DNA from: an uncultured Mailhella sp.
Lineage (GTDB): Bacteria; Desulfobacterota; Desulfovibrionia; Desulfovibrionales; Desulfovibrionaceae
Direction of reading: 5' to 3'
Length of the DNA: 36,332 nucleotides
Assembly (NCBI RefSeq): GCF_944324615.1
Contig: NZ_CALUWY010000026.1
Coordinates: forward strand, 1 to 36,332
This document shows positions 16,864-24,141 of this stretch, piece after piece; the stretch's first letter is position 1; every line of letters starts with the position of its first letter. The position numbers and the translations under genes were made by a program. Under the pieces are notes generated by a model. The model was not told where the DNA came from, searched no databases, and was given only the letters and a program-made list of their open reading frames with translations.

Positions 16864-17205
16864 ATGAAAAAACTCATCTCCACCCTTTCTCTCTGCGCTC
16901 TTCTCGCCTGCGCCGCCCCGGCCATGGCCGATGAAGACCTCGTGCCCGGCGAAGGGGCCATCAATCTCAACACCGCCACCGTGGAAGAGCTGATGTCCAT
17001 CCCCGACGCGAACATCACCAGGGAAATGGCCGAAGCCATGGTGAAAATGGCCAGGGAAAAGCCCTTCGTCATGGCCGAAGACCTGCTCAAGGTTCCCGGA
17101 CTCGACAACAAGACCCTGGAAGCCATCAATCCTGTGGAAGAACAGAACAGCCTGTGGTACGATCCCGACAACGCCGAAATGACGCTTGCCCCCTCCAAGT
17201 GCTGA
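16864..17205 (+). CDS. Secreted ComEA-like helix-hairpin-helix protein 1
   Basis: 113 residues. Sec signal peptide (cleavage near PAMA-D, about residue 22). The mature part carries a ComEA/HHH_3-type double helix-hairpin-helix: INLNTATVEELMSIP (first hairpin) and FVMAEDLLKVPGLDNKTLE (second). A C-terminal tail INPVEEQNSLWYDP is shared with the next gene product. ComEA-type domains bind DNA during uptake, but similar folds also act as protein-protein modules (PsbU). There is no competence gene here, so a structural or partner role with the sulfotransferase-family protein is more likely. GGAG precedes the ATG. Confidence 0.85.
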   Translation: MKKLISTLSLCALLACAAPAMADEDLVPGEGAINLNTATVEELMSIPDANITREMAEAMVKMAREKPFVMAEDLLKVPGLDNKTLEAINPVEEQNSLWYDPDNAEMTLAPSKC

Positions 17206-17223
17206 ACATAGAAGGAGAAAATA

Positions 17224-17535
17224 ATGAAATTCTCGCATACGCTCATTCTTACCGTCATGGCCTGCACCCTGGCCGCTCCCGCCTATGCCGGTTCCTTCAG
17301 CTTCAACAAGGCCAGTGCGGAAAAAATGGTGGCCGCCTGCAAGGAAGAAGGCATCGAGCTGACCATGGATCAGGCGAACGCCATTGTCGCCGCCCGCAAG
17401 GATAAACGCTTCACCACCGTGGACGACCTCACCGACATCCTTCCCGGCCGCAAGATCTCCGAGCTTGACCCCATCGAAGAAGATGACGACCTCATCTTCA
17501 ACCCCAATGCCATGCCCGGCATGAAGGCCTACTAA
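17224..17535 (+). CDS. Secreted ComEA-like helix-hairpin-helix protein 2 (diverged)
   Basis: 103 residues. Sec signal ending AYA-G (about residue 22). The first hairpin is degenerate (FSFNKASAEKMVAACKE); the second (RFTTVDDLTDILPG) is recognisable. The C-terminus LDPIEEDDDLIFNPNA aligns with INPVEEQNSLWYDPDNA of protein 1, so the two are tandem paralogues. AAGGAG lies 7 nt before the ATG and the gene starts 18 nt after protein 1. A strong terminator ends the operon. Confidence 0.8.
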   Translation: MKFSHTLILTVMACTLAAPAYAGSFSFNKASAEKMVAACKEEGIELTMDQANAIVAARKDKRFTTVDDLTDILPGRKISELDPIEEDDDLIFNPNAMPGMKAY

Positions 17536-17577
17536 GCCGCAGAAACACCGCTCCTTCAGGAAAAGTTCCCGTGCCCG

Positions 17578-17615
17578 GAAGGCGGATCCTTTGCAGGATC
17601 CGCCTTCTTTTTTTT
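17578..17615 (+). terminator. Intrinsic terminator of sulfotransferase operon 1
   Basis: GAAGGCGGATCC (17578-17589), loop TTTGCA, then GGATCCGCCTTC (17596-17607) and a run of eight T. Perfect 12-bp stem. Confidence 0.95.
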
Positions 17616-17684
17616 CTTTCCCTTCAAAAAAGCCTTTCCGAAGCGCCCGGAAAGCATACGCTTTTCCTCCCGCCTCTTTTTTTT

Positions 17685-17704
17685 TCGTACGGTTTTCCGT
17701 ACAG
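17685..17704. promoter_or_regulatory. Upstream activator site B (20-bp imperfect palindrome)
   Basis: TCGTACGG-TTTT-CCGTACAG, almost symmetric. It matches sites A and C and is centred about 86 bp upstream of the -24 GG of P2. A second dyad AGTGCG-TTC-CGCACT (17703-17717) overlaps its right end. Confidence 0.72.
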
Positions 17705-17778
17705 TGCGTTCCGCACTTCACATGAAACAATCCCGACAGACGCTGTAATATATTGAAAGAAAAAACAATCGGATTGCA

Positions 17779-17794
17779 TGGTATAATTCTTGCA
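17779..17794 (+). promoter_or_regulatory. Sigma54 promoter P2
   Basis: TGGTATA-ATTC-TTGCA, with correct GG-N10-GC spacing and a perfect -12 TTGCA. It contains an exact TATAAT, but no -35 box lies at usable distance (TTGAAA is 23 nt away), and the activator site upstream favours sigma54. Confidence 0.78.
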
Positions 17795-17804
17795 TTTCCT
17801 TTCG

Positions 17805-18024
17805 CAGGTTCCGCAGGACAAGGCGGCGGCAATCCGCCCGCCCTTTCCGCCTCACCGGCGGAAAAACACACAAGGAACGCTTCGGACGTTTTCCCGTTCC
17901 GGAAGAATCCGGACGGACGGCATGGCGCACCTTCTTTGTGCATGCCCTCGCCGGAAGATGAGGAATAAGCCGGTCATGCGGCCGGCAAAGCGCGACTCTA
18001 CAACCTTATACACAGGATGGTGTT
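17805..18024 (+). other. Long structured mRNA leader before sulfotransferase paralogue 2
   Basis: From the predicted P2 start to the ATG is about 220 nt without a convincing gene. It contains several hairpins, e.g. TCCGCC-TCACC-GGCGGA (about 17848-17864) and GGCGG/CCGCC repeats. Its function is unknown. I did not recognise a riboswitch. Confidence 0.4.
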
Positions 18025-19434
18025 ATGAACAGAATCGTTGCCTCCGCACTGTTTGCAGCCATGATTCTCGGAACGGGGCTGATTTCCGCGCCCCAGCAGG
18101 CAGGCGCCGTGGAAGTCATGTCCACCCCCACCGGGGTGCTGACCTACGACAAAGCCAAGGCCCAGCCCGGCTATACGCTCATCTCTCCCATGATGGCGAC
18201 GTCCACCTACCTCCTGGATATGGAAGGGAACATCGTCCATGAATGGAAAACCGCCGGGCGTCCCGGGCTCTACGCCGAACTTCTGCCCAACGGCCATCTG
18301 CTCCGCGGGCTCCGCTACGAGAACACGGTTCCCTTCGGCGGCATGACGGGCGCGCTGCAGGAACTGGACTGGGACGGCAAGGTTCTCTGGGAACACAAGA
18401 TCTATGAAAAGGACAGGCTGAGCCATCACGCCTTCGACCGCATGCCCAACGGCAACACCCTCATCGTGGCCTGGGAACACAAGAGCTACGACGAAGCCAT
18501 CGCCAAGGGCCGCAAGCCCGGCACCCTGCCCAAGCCCGGTGAAGATACCGGTCACAAGCCCAACTACGACGGCCTGTGGGCCGACTACATCGTGGAAGTC
18601 GATCCTCAGGGCAACGAAGTATGGTCCTGGCACGCCTGGGATCACATCGGCACGGGCAAGGACCAGTTCGACATCAACTACCGCCTGCCCATCAAGAACT
18701 ACTACGGCGATTCCGACTGGATGCACATCAACAGCGTCCGCTACAATCCCGAAACCAACCAGGTGCTCATCAGCTCCCGCAACTTCAGCGAAGTCTTCAT
18801 CGTCAACCACGACAAGAGCGGCAAGGTCGTGTGGCGCTTCGGCAACCCCTCGAACCACGGTGAAGGCGCCCTGCCCAGCTTCTGCGACAACGGCTCTCAG
18901 CTTCTCTTCGGCAACCACGATGCCACCTGGATAGGCAACGACAAGGTGGCCCTGTTCGACAACGGCTGGCAGCGCCCGCAGTCCAACCGTTCCCGCGCCG
19001 TCATCGTGGACATCAAGAGCAAGAAGATCGAATGGGAATACGGTGCGAAGAACCCCAACTCCTTCTACAGCGCCTACCAGGGTTCCACGCAGCTGCTGCC
19101 CAACGGCAACGTGCTCATCACGGCTACCTCCACGGGCCATATCTTTGAAGTGACCCGCAACAAGGAAGTGGTCTGGGAATACGTCAGCCCCTTCGTGCGC
19201 ATGGGCGCCGTGCGGCCCGTTCTCAGCGAAGTCGACGCCATCCCCGATCCCGACGGTCTTGAAGACATCAACGTCATGTTCAACATGGTCCACCGCGCCT
19301 TCCGCTACACGGCCGACTACCCCGGCCTGAAGGGCAGAGACCTCTCCCACAAGGTTGCCGTGTTCCCCAAGGCTCCCAAGTGGTATGAAGTGTTCGACAA
19401 GGCGTATCTGTACAAGAGCGCTCTGAAGAAGTAA
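18025..19434 (+). CDS. Arylsulfotransferase-family protein, Sec-exported (paralogue 2)
   Basis: 469 residues. Sec-type signal (cleavage near QAGA-V, about residue 28), unlike the Tat signal of paralogue 1. Propeller blades carry YLLDMEGNIVHEW, VEVDPQGNEVWSW, VNHDKSGKVVWRFG and FEVTRNKEVVWEY. Conserved ASST-like residues are DWMHINS (H234), GNHDATW (H298) and NRSRAVIVD (R324). A histidine in STGHIFEV (H372) is replaced by Gln in paralogue 1. Expected role is sulfuryl transfer to or from phenolic compounds in the periplasm; this is inferred from family. It is transcribed alone, from P2 to the terminator at 19453. AGGA precedes the ATG. Confidence 0.85.
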   Translation: MNRIVASALFAAMILGTGLISAPQQAGAVEVMSTPTGVLTYDKAKAQPGYTLISPMMATSTYLLDMEGNIVHEWKTAGRPGLYAELLPNGHLLRGLRYENTVPFGGMTGALQELDWDGKVLWEHKIYEKDRLSHHAFDRMPNGNTLIVAWEHKSYDEAIAKGRKPGTLPKPGEDTGHKPNYDGLWADYIVEVDPQGNEVWSWHAWDHIGTGKDQFDINYRLPIKNYYGDSDWMHINSVRYNPETNQVLISSRNFSEVFIVNHDKSGKVVWRFGNPSNHGEGALPSFCDNGSQLLFGNHDATWIGNDKVALFDNGWQRPQSNRSRAVIVDIKSKKIEWEYGAKNPNSFYSAYQGSTQLLPNGNVLITATSTGHIFEVTRNKEVVWEYVSPFVRMGAVRPVLSEVDAIPDPDGLEDINVMFNMVHRAFRYTADYPGLKGRDLSHKVAVFPKAPKWYEVFDKAYLYKSALKK

Positions 19435-19452
19435 TCCCCGACCTCCCCATAG

Positions 19453-19497
19453 AAAGGCGGCGGAACATGTATCTGCATGTTCCGCCGCCTTTTTTTC
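19453..19497 (+). terminator. Intrinsic terminator of paralogue 2, possibly bidirectional
   Basis: AAAGGCGGCGGAACATG (19453-19469) and CATGTTCCGCCGCCTTT (19476-19492), a perfect 17-bp stem with a T run. Its minus-strand reading would serve the convergent regulator gene, with a shorter T-tract. Confidence 0.93.
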
Positions 19498-19530
19498 ACT
19501 CCGTAAAACGCCTCGTGATACGGCGGCGTA

Positions 19531-20922
19531 TTATTCCCTGCGGTCCATGAGCCCGAACTGCTCAAGCTTGTCGTAGAGCGTGCGCCTGCCTATGCCCAGA
19601 AGTTCGGCCGCCTGCGTCTTGTTGCCGTTGCACAGGGAAAGCGCCTGCTGAAGGGCCTGAATTTCCGCATTGCGCACCGCATCGGAAAGGGAAAGCGGCG
19701 TGTCGGACATAGCTTCTGCCGAGGGGGAAGCTGCAAACGGTGCGCCGTCCGTCAGCATGCCCAGCGATTCGGGCATGAGCCTGTCGCCTTCCGTCAGCAG
19801 AAAGGCCCGCTCCAGCACGTTTTCCAGCTCGCGGATATTGCCCTTCCACGGCTGGCTGTAGAGTATGTTCATGGCCGCCGGGCTGATCTGCGTGACGTTG
19901 CGGCCGTAACGGGCATTGAAGCGGTTGATGAAAAAGCCTATGAGCGCGGCAAGATCCTCCCGCCGTTCCCTGAGGGGCGGAAGATACAGGGGAATGACGG
20001 AAAGGCGGTAGAAAAGATCTTCGCGGAAGCGCCCCGTCTTCACATCCTCTTCCAGCCTGCGGTGCGTGGCCGCAATGAAGCGCACGTTGATGCTCACGCT
20101 TTTATTGCTGCCCACGGGCCGTATCTCATGTTCCTGAATGGCGCGCAGAAGCTTGGCCTGGGTGGAGGGGGAAAGCTCGCCTATTTCGTCCAGAAACACC
20201 GTGCCGCCCTGCGCTTCCTCCAGAAGGCCGCGCCTGCTGTTCACCGCGCCGGTGAACGCGCCCTTCACATGGCCGAAAAGCTCGCTTTCCAGCAGCGATT
20301 CGGGAAGAGCCGCACAGTCGATGGTGAGAAAGGGCTTTTCCCTGAGCGCGCTTGCACGGTGCACATATTCCGCAAGGCGGCTCTTGCCCGTGCCCGTTTC
20401 CCCGGTGATGAGAATGGGCACGCTCGTGCCCGCCACCTTGCGTATGATCTGCAGCACCTGCTTCATGGAGGGGCTGTTGTAGACCATGGAAACCTGAAGC
20501 TCTTCCTCGCGGGGCTTCTGCTGAAGCTGGCTGTGCAGGCGGGCATGCTCGGCCGCGCGCTGCACAAGGGCGGCAAGCTCCGTGTTGTTCACGGGCTTGG
20601 TGAGGTAGCTGTATGCCCCGAGCTGCACGGCCTCCACCGCGCTTTCAATGGTGCCCACGCCCGTCATCATGATGAAGGGAAGCTGCGCGTTCATGGCACG
20701 CACGCGCCGCAGCACCTCCAGCCCGCTCATGCCGGGCATGGAAAGATCGCACACCACCACGTCGATGCCGCCGGCGGCAATGCGGGAAAGCGCCCTTTCC
20801 CCGGAAAGGGCCGTTTCCGTCTTCCAGCCCTTGCGCGAAAAAAGAAGGGCAAGAATGTCGTGCCATTCCGGGTCGTCGTCCACCACCAGGATCTGATAGC
20901 CGCTTTTTTTCTGTTCACTCAT
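19531..20922 (-). CDS. NtrC-family sigma54-dependent response regulator
   Basis: 463 residues from the ATG at 20922 (AGGG upstream). Receiver domain: acidic DDD (15-17), phospho-acceptor D59, T87, K109. AAA+ domain: Walker A GETGTGKS (174-181), sigma54-contact loop GAFTGA (221-226), Walker B TVFLDEIGE. C-terminal Fis-type helix-turn-helix (NKTQAAELLGIGRRTLYDKLEQFG). All motifs needed for phosphorylation, ATP hydrolysis and sigma54 activation are intact. Three sigma54 promoters with a shared upstream palindrome surround the gene, so it is very likely their activator, and the kinase at 13077-15026 its partner. A longer in-frame opening to 21051 has no ribosome-binding site and is rejected. Confidence 0.95.
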   Translation of the reverse strand: MSEQKKSGYQILVVDDDPEWHDILALLFSRKGWKTETALSGERALSRIAAGGIDVVVCDLSMPGMSGLEVLRRVRAMNAQLPFIMMTGVGTIESAVEAVQLGAYSYLTKPVNNTELAALVQRAAEHARLHSQLQQKPREEELQVSMVYNSPSMKQVLQIIRKVAGTSVPILITGETGTGKSRLAEYVHRASALREKPFLTIDCAALPESLLESELFGHVKGAFTGAVNSRRGLLEEAQGGTVFLDEIGELSPSTQAKLLRAIQEHEIRPVGSNKSVSINVRFIAATHRRLEEDVKTGRFREDLFYRLSVIPLYLPPLRERREDLAALIGFFINRFNARYGRNVTQISPAAMNILYSQPWKGNIRELENVLERAFLLTEGDRLMPESLGMLTDGAPFAASPSAEAMSDTPLSLSDAVRNAEIQALQQALSLCNGNKTQAAELLGIGRRTLYDKLEQFGLMDRRE

Positions 20923-20953
20923 GTCGTTACCCTGAAGCAGATTTGCGTCGGCA

Positions 20954-20982
20954 ATAGTAACGGCAAGCCAGGCCTGCGTAAA
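20954..20982 (-). promoter_or_regulatory. Possible sigma70 promoter of the response regulator
   Basis: Minus strand: TTTACG (20977-20982), 17 nt, TACTAT (20954-20959), giving a ~25-nt leader. Both boxes match 4 of 6. Activator site C lies about 50 bp upstream, so autoregulation is possible. Confidence 0.4.
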
Positions 20983-21027
20983 GAACCCGCCCCCCTCCTG
21001 CGCGGAGAAGAACACAGCTTCCGCCTT

Positions 21028-21047
21028 CTGTGCGGAGATATGCACAG
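21028..21047. promoter_or_regulatory. Upstream activator site C (20-bp imperfect palindrome)
   Basis: CTGTGCGG-AGAT-ATGCACAG. Same pattern as sites A and B, centred about 87 bp upstream of the -24 GG of P3. The inner arms CTGTGC/GCACAG are perfectly symmetric. Confidence 0.72.
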
Positions 21048-21122
21048 ACATCTCATGAAGCCCTGCGCGCCCTCACCCGGAAAATCTTCGTAATTTACCG
21101 TCATTCTTATGAATATTTTTTT

Positions 21123-21138
21123 TGGAACGATTCGTGCA
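21123..21138 (+). promoter_or_regulatory. Sigma54 promoter P3
   Basis: TGGAACG-ATTC-GTGCA with GG-N10-GC spacing. It is preceded by a T-rich, AT-rich stretch (21108-21123). It would give a leader of about 84 nt before the 965-residue protein gene. Confidence 0.8.
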
Positions 21139-21232
21139 TAGCATATGTGCGGCGGACTTTCCCCGTTTCCTCCGGCGCACACGGAAAAACGCCGCCTTTC
21201 TGCCAGACCCTTCAAACCACAAGGAAGTTTTG

Positions 21233-24130
21233 ATGAACAAACTTCTCGTTTCCGGCGTCGCCGCCGCCATCCTGTGCCTCCTTGTTTCCGGCGCACCGGC
21301 TGCGGAAAGCCCGCACGGGCTTGCCCCGGCAGGCGACATGCCCTTCATTCCCGAACTCGGCGGCCTGCGGCACAAAGCCTTCAAGAACCAGTACGGCCAG
21401 CGGCGCGACCTTTCCGAGGCCGTGCTCGTGCGGAAAAGCTCCGTCAAGGCCGGCAAGGCCACCGTGCCTGCGGGAGGGCTCTGCTACATTTCGGAAACGG
21501 AACAGGACGCCGCGCCCTTCCGCCGCGATCCGTTCCTCCTTCTCGGCGAACATGCCTACCTTGTGGACAGCAAGGTAAGCGTGCGCACCGTGCGCGACGT
21601 GTCGCTGAAAAAGGGGGAAAAGGTGACGGTGGACGACTCCGGCTACCGCCTGTGGTTCGACTACGCCACCGATCACTATGATCTGCCCTACATTCAGATG
21701 GCGCTCATTGCGCCCTCGGGCCACTGGCCCATGGAATTTTCCGTGTCCTCCAAGTTCCCGGCCATCAAGGACCTGCCCGACCGCAGTCACATGGAAGGCG
21801 ACGTGGAACAGCTTGACGAATTCTTCCTCGATCCGGTGTTTGAATACGGAGCCAGCCGCTTCGAGGTGAAGGATCACGATTTCACCAAAGCGCATTTCGC
21901 CGCCCTCTCCTATCCCGTCATAGAAGAGGCCACCTTCTCCCTTGCCCGTCCCGTGGTGCTCGACCTGAGGCAGGAGGAATACCGCCTCTACGGCACCAAG
22001 CGCATCTATGCCTTCCGCGAGAACGAAGGCTTCCGCGTGCGGGTGACGGATTTTTCGGGCAACACGGTGCTTGCCGAAAAACTGGTGCGGCCCATCACCT
22101 CCCAGGGTTCCAAGGACGCCGAAGACGAAAAGGACGCCTACAGCCTCACCGTGCCCGGCGAAGACATGCGCATTGAAATAGCCGTGCAGCCCGAATATCT
22201 GCGCCACTCCGACTTCGTGCCGTGGTCCACCGCCGTGCCCCACGACTGGGAGGACGGCGTGCTGAGCCTTGTCATCTACCGCGACCTCGTCACCGTGAAG
22301 AACGGCGAACCCTGGCCCCTGGATGCGCGCTACACCGTGGGCCTTGAGGCGAACCTGCTCACCGGCAAGCTTCAGCGCCTGACGCTGGAAAACGCCGCGC
22401 CCTTCACCCTGGATGCGGAAAACGACAGCTTCGACGGCCCGGTGAAGTATTCCGACGTGTGGAACCGCCCGGCCTTCCGCCTGGTGGCCGACGACATCAA
22501 AGGCGACAGGGCCCTCAGCTACTATGTGCGCGACGCCTTCTTCCAGCGCACCGACAACCTTGCCTTCACGGACAAGGGCCGCAAGGACATCGACTGCTTC
22601 ATCGGCCGCACGCCGACCTTCATTTCCATACTGGAAGACAGCTTCCTGACCCGCCTTGCCACGCCGAAGTTCGGCACCGAGGTGCAGGGTTCGCACTTCA
22701 CCTCCTTCCCCTCGGTCATGCCCAACATGGCCTTCCACGCCCCCGATCCCACGGCCCCCTTCGGCGGGCTCATGCGCGGCTTCGGGCGTGAACAGGTGAC
22801 CAACCGCCGCGGCGAGAAGCTCACCTCTTCCGAAGGTCTCGTCATCCGCGGCAGCTATGTGGACTGGAAGAACGACCGCATCGTCATTCCGCCTGCCGGC
22901 CTGTTCTACACGTCGCGCAACGCCCGCAACGTGCGCGCCCTGAACGGGGAAACCTTCTACATGCTGGGCCGCCGCGCCTACATCGCCACCTTCAAGTCCA
23001 CCACCTTCACGCGCCGCAATTTCGACATCGACTTCTGGCGCGTGCAGCCCGATGCCAGCCTGCACCCCGTCTACTGGCAGGATCAGCCTCTCGGTGTGAA
23101 CAACAAGGTGCTGCGCTTCACCGAAAAGCACCTGCTCGACGACAGACCCATGGCGCAGATCAACGTGGTGAAGTACTCGGGCAACAACTTCGGCGCGCCC
23201 TTTGAACTGGCCCAGGGCCTCAGCCGCGAACAGGGCGACCGCTACTACCTGCACGACCGCTTTGCCGAAGGCGCCACCTGGATCGAGCCGGAATTCGTGG
23301 GCGAAGACTATGTGCGCGTGAAGAGCTTCGGCACCCCCGCCATACAGAGCGTGGAATACACCTACGACAAGCCCGTGCGCGTGCTGCTCGCCCCCGGCGA
23401 AGAGAAGGCCCTCGGCAAGAATCATACCCTGAAGCTCATCGCTTTCGACGAGAATGCCGGCACGAGTGAAGTGGAAATACGCAGAAACGACGGTTCCCTG
23501 GTCGAGCACAAGGTTCTCGGCCCGCTCACCGCAGAGACCCGCGCCTTCCTGCCCCAGCATCAGCGCGTGGTGAACTCCCTGCAGTTCCCCTTTGACGAAG
23601 GCAGAAACAGGGTGCTTGCGGAAGTGGACGTGAAAACGCCCTTTGAAAAGGGCAAGGCCGCCTTCTACACCTATGTGAACCTGAAGAAGCTTGAAAGCGA
23701 CACGCCCTTCGAGGGCGACCCCCGCTTCATGGTGCGGCCCGACGTGTGCGGCCACTGCTATCAGCTCAATGAAGTGCTGCTGGACAACCCCGAGCCCATC
23801 ATTCTCGACAAGGATCACCCCCGTTTCGACGGCCCGCGCATGGCCGACGGCAAGCCTCAGTTCAGCATCGTCATCGACAGCTTCGACGGGGAAATGATCC
23901 ACGCCTGGCACATTGAGACCAATTACCGCAAACGCGTGTTCAAGAGCGCGAACCTGGCCTTCCAGCCGCGCAACAACATTGATGTGCTCATGGGCGTGAA
24001 CGGCACCATAGAAGGCTTCCTGCGCGCGTCGCTCATGGAACGTTCCGCCCTGCAGGAATACTGGCGCACCGGCACGCATCCCCACCCCGAACGCGGGCTC
24101 GACGCACGGCTGAGCCGCAAGTTCCAATAG
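21233..24130 (+). CDS. Large secreted protein of two tandem diverged repeats, unknown function
   Basis: 965 residues from the ATG at 21233 (AAGGAAG 5 nt upstream); an in-frame extension to 21122 starts at the sigma54 promoter and is rejected. Sec signal peptide, cleavage near APA-A (about residue 23). I recognise no family. The protein is an internal duplication: residues about 45-480 resemble 513-960. Pairs include LRHKAFKNQYGQRRDLSE / LMRGFGREQVTNRRGEKL, VPAGGLCYIS / IPPAGLFYTS, LLLGEHAYL / YMLGRRAYI, FSLARPVVLDL / YTYDKPVRVLL, and NAAPFTLD...FDGP / NPEPIILD...FDGP. A CGHC motif (C839, C842) occurs only in the second half; C84 and C455 are the only other mature cysteines. Predicted beta-rich, periplasmic. 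First gene of the P3 operon with a YeiH/TauZ-like transporter, so a role in periplasmic sulfur-compound handling is inferred. Confidence 0.85.
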   Translation: MNKLLVSGVAAAILCLLVSGAPAAESPHGLAPAGDMPFIPELGGLRHKAFKNQYGQRRDLSEAVLVRKSSVKAGKATVPAGGLCYISETEQDAAPFRRDPFLLLGEHAYLVDSKVSVRTVRDVSLKKGEKVTVDDSGYRLWFDYATDHYDLPYIQMALIAPSGHWPMEFSVSSKFPAIKDLPDRSHMEGDVEQLDEFFLDPVFEYGASRFEVKDHDFTKAHFAALSYPVIEEATFSLARPVVLDLRQEEYRLYGTKRIYAFRENEGFRVRVTDFSGNTVLAEKLVRPITSQGSKDAEDEKDAYSLTVPGEDMRIEIAVQPEYLRHSDFVPWSTAVPHDWEDGVLSLVIYRDLVTVKNGEPWPLDARYTVGLEANLLTGKLQRLTLENAAPFTLDAENDSFDGPVKYSDVWNRPAFRLVADDIKGDRALSYYVRDAFFQRTDNLAFTDKGRKDIDCFIGRTPTFISILEDSFLTRLATPKFGTEVQGSHFTSFPSVMPNMAFHAPDPTAPFGGLMRGFGREQVTNRRGEKLTSSEGLVIRGSYVDWKNDRIVIPPAGLFYTSRNARNVRALNGETFYMLGRRAYIATFKSTTFTRRNFDIDFWRVQPDASLHPVYWQDQPLGVNNKVLRFTEKHLLDDRPMAQINVVKYSGNNFGAPFELAQGLSREQGDRYYLHDRFAEGATWIEPEFVGEDYVRVKSFGTPAIQSVEYTYDKPVRVLLAPGEEKALGKNHTLKLIAFDENAGTSEVEIRRNDGSLVEHKVLGPLTAETRAFLPQHQRVVNSLQFPFDEGRNRVLAEVDVKTPFEKGKAAFYTYVNLKKLESDTPFEGDPRFMVRPDVCGHCYQLNEVLLDNPEPIILDKDHPRFDGPRMADGKPQFSIVIDSFDGEMIHAWHIETNYRKRVFKSANLAFQPRNNIDVLMGVNGTIEGFLRASLMERSALQEYWRTGTHPHPERGLDARLSRKFQ

Positions 24131-24141
24131 GCAGGTTTACC

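Noticed and set aside
17782..17787. Exact TATAAT as a sigma70 -10 box upstream of ASST paralogue 2
   Set aside because: No -35 hexamer at 16-18 nt; the bases are better explained as the middle of the -24/-12 element TGGTATA-N4-TTGCA with an activator site upstream.
15199..17943. 914-codon minus-strand open frame opposite the first sulfotransferase-family gene
   Set aside because: It spans three plus-strand genes with signal peptides and ribosome-binding sites and a terminator, and has no recognisable domain; antisense artefact of GC-rich codon use.
17753..17968. Possible 71-codon gene in the gap before ASST paralogue 2
   Set aside because: Its start lies upstream of the predicted transcription start, there is no Shine-Dalgarno, and the Pro/Ser/Arg-rich translation looks non-coding.
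21212..24127. 971-codon minus-strand open frame opposite the 965-residue protein
   Set aside because: Mirror of the plus-strand gene, His/Val/Gly-rich, no start signals; the plus frame has a signal peptide, Shine-Dalgarno and internal repeats.
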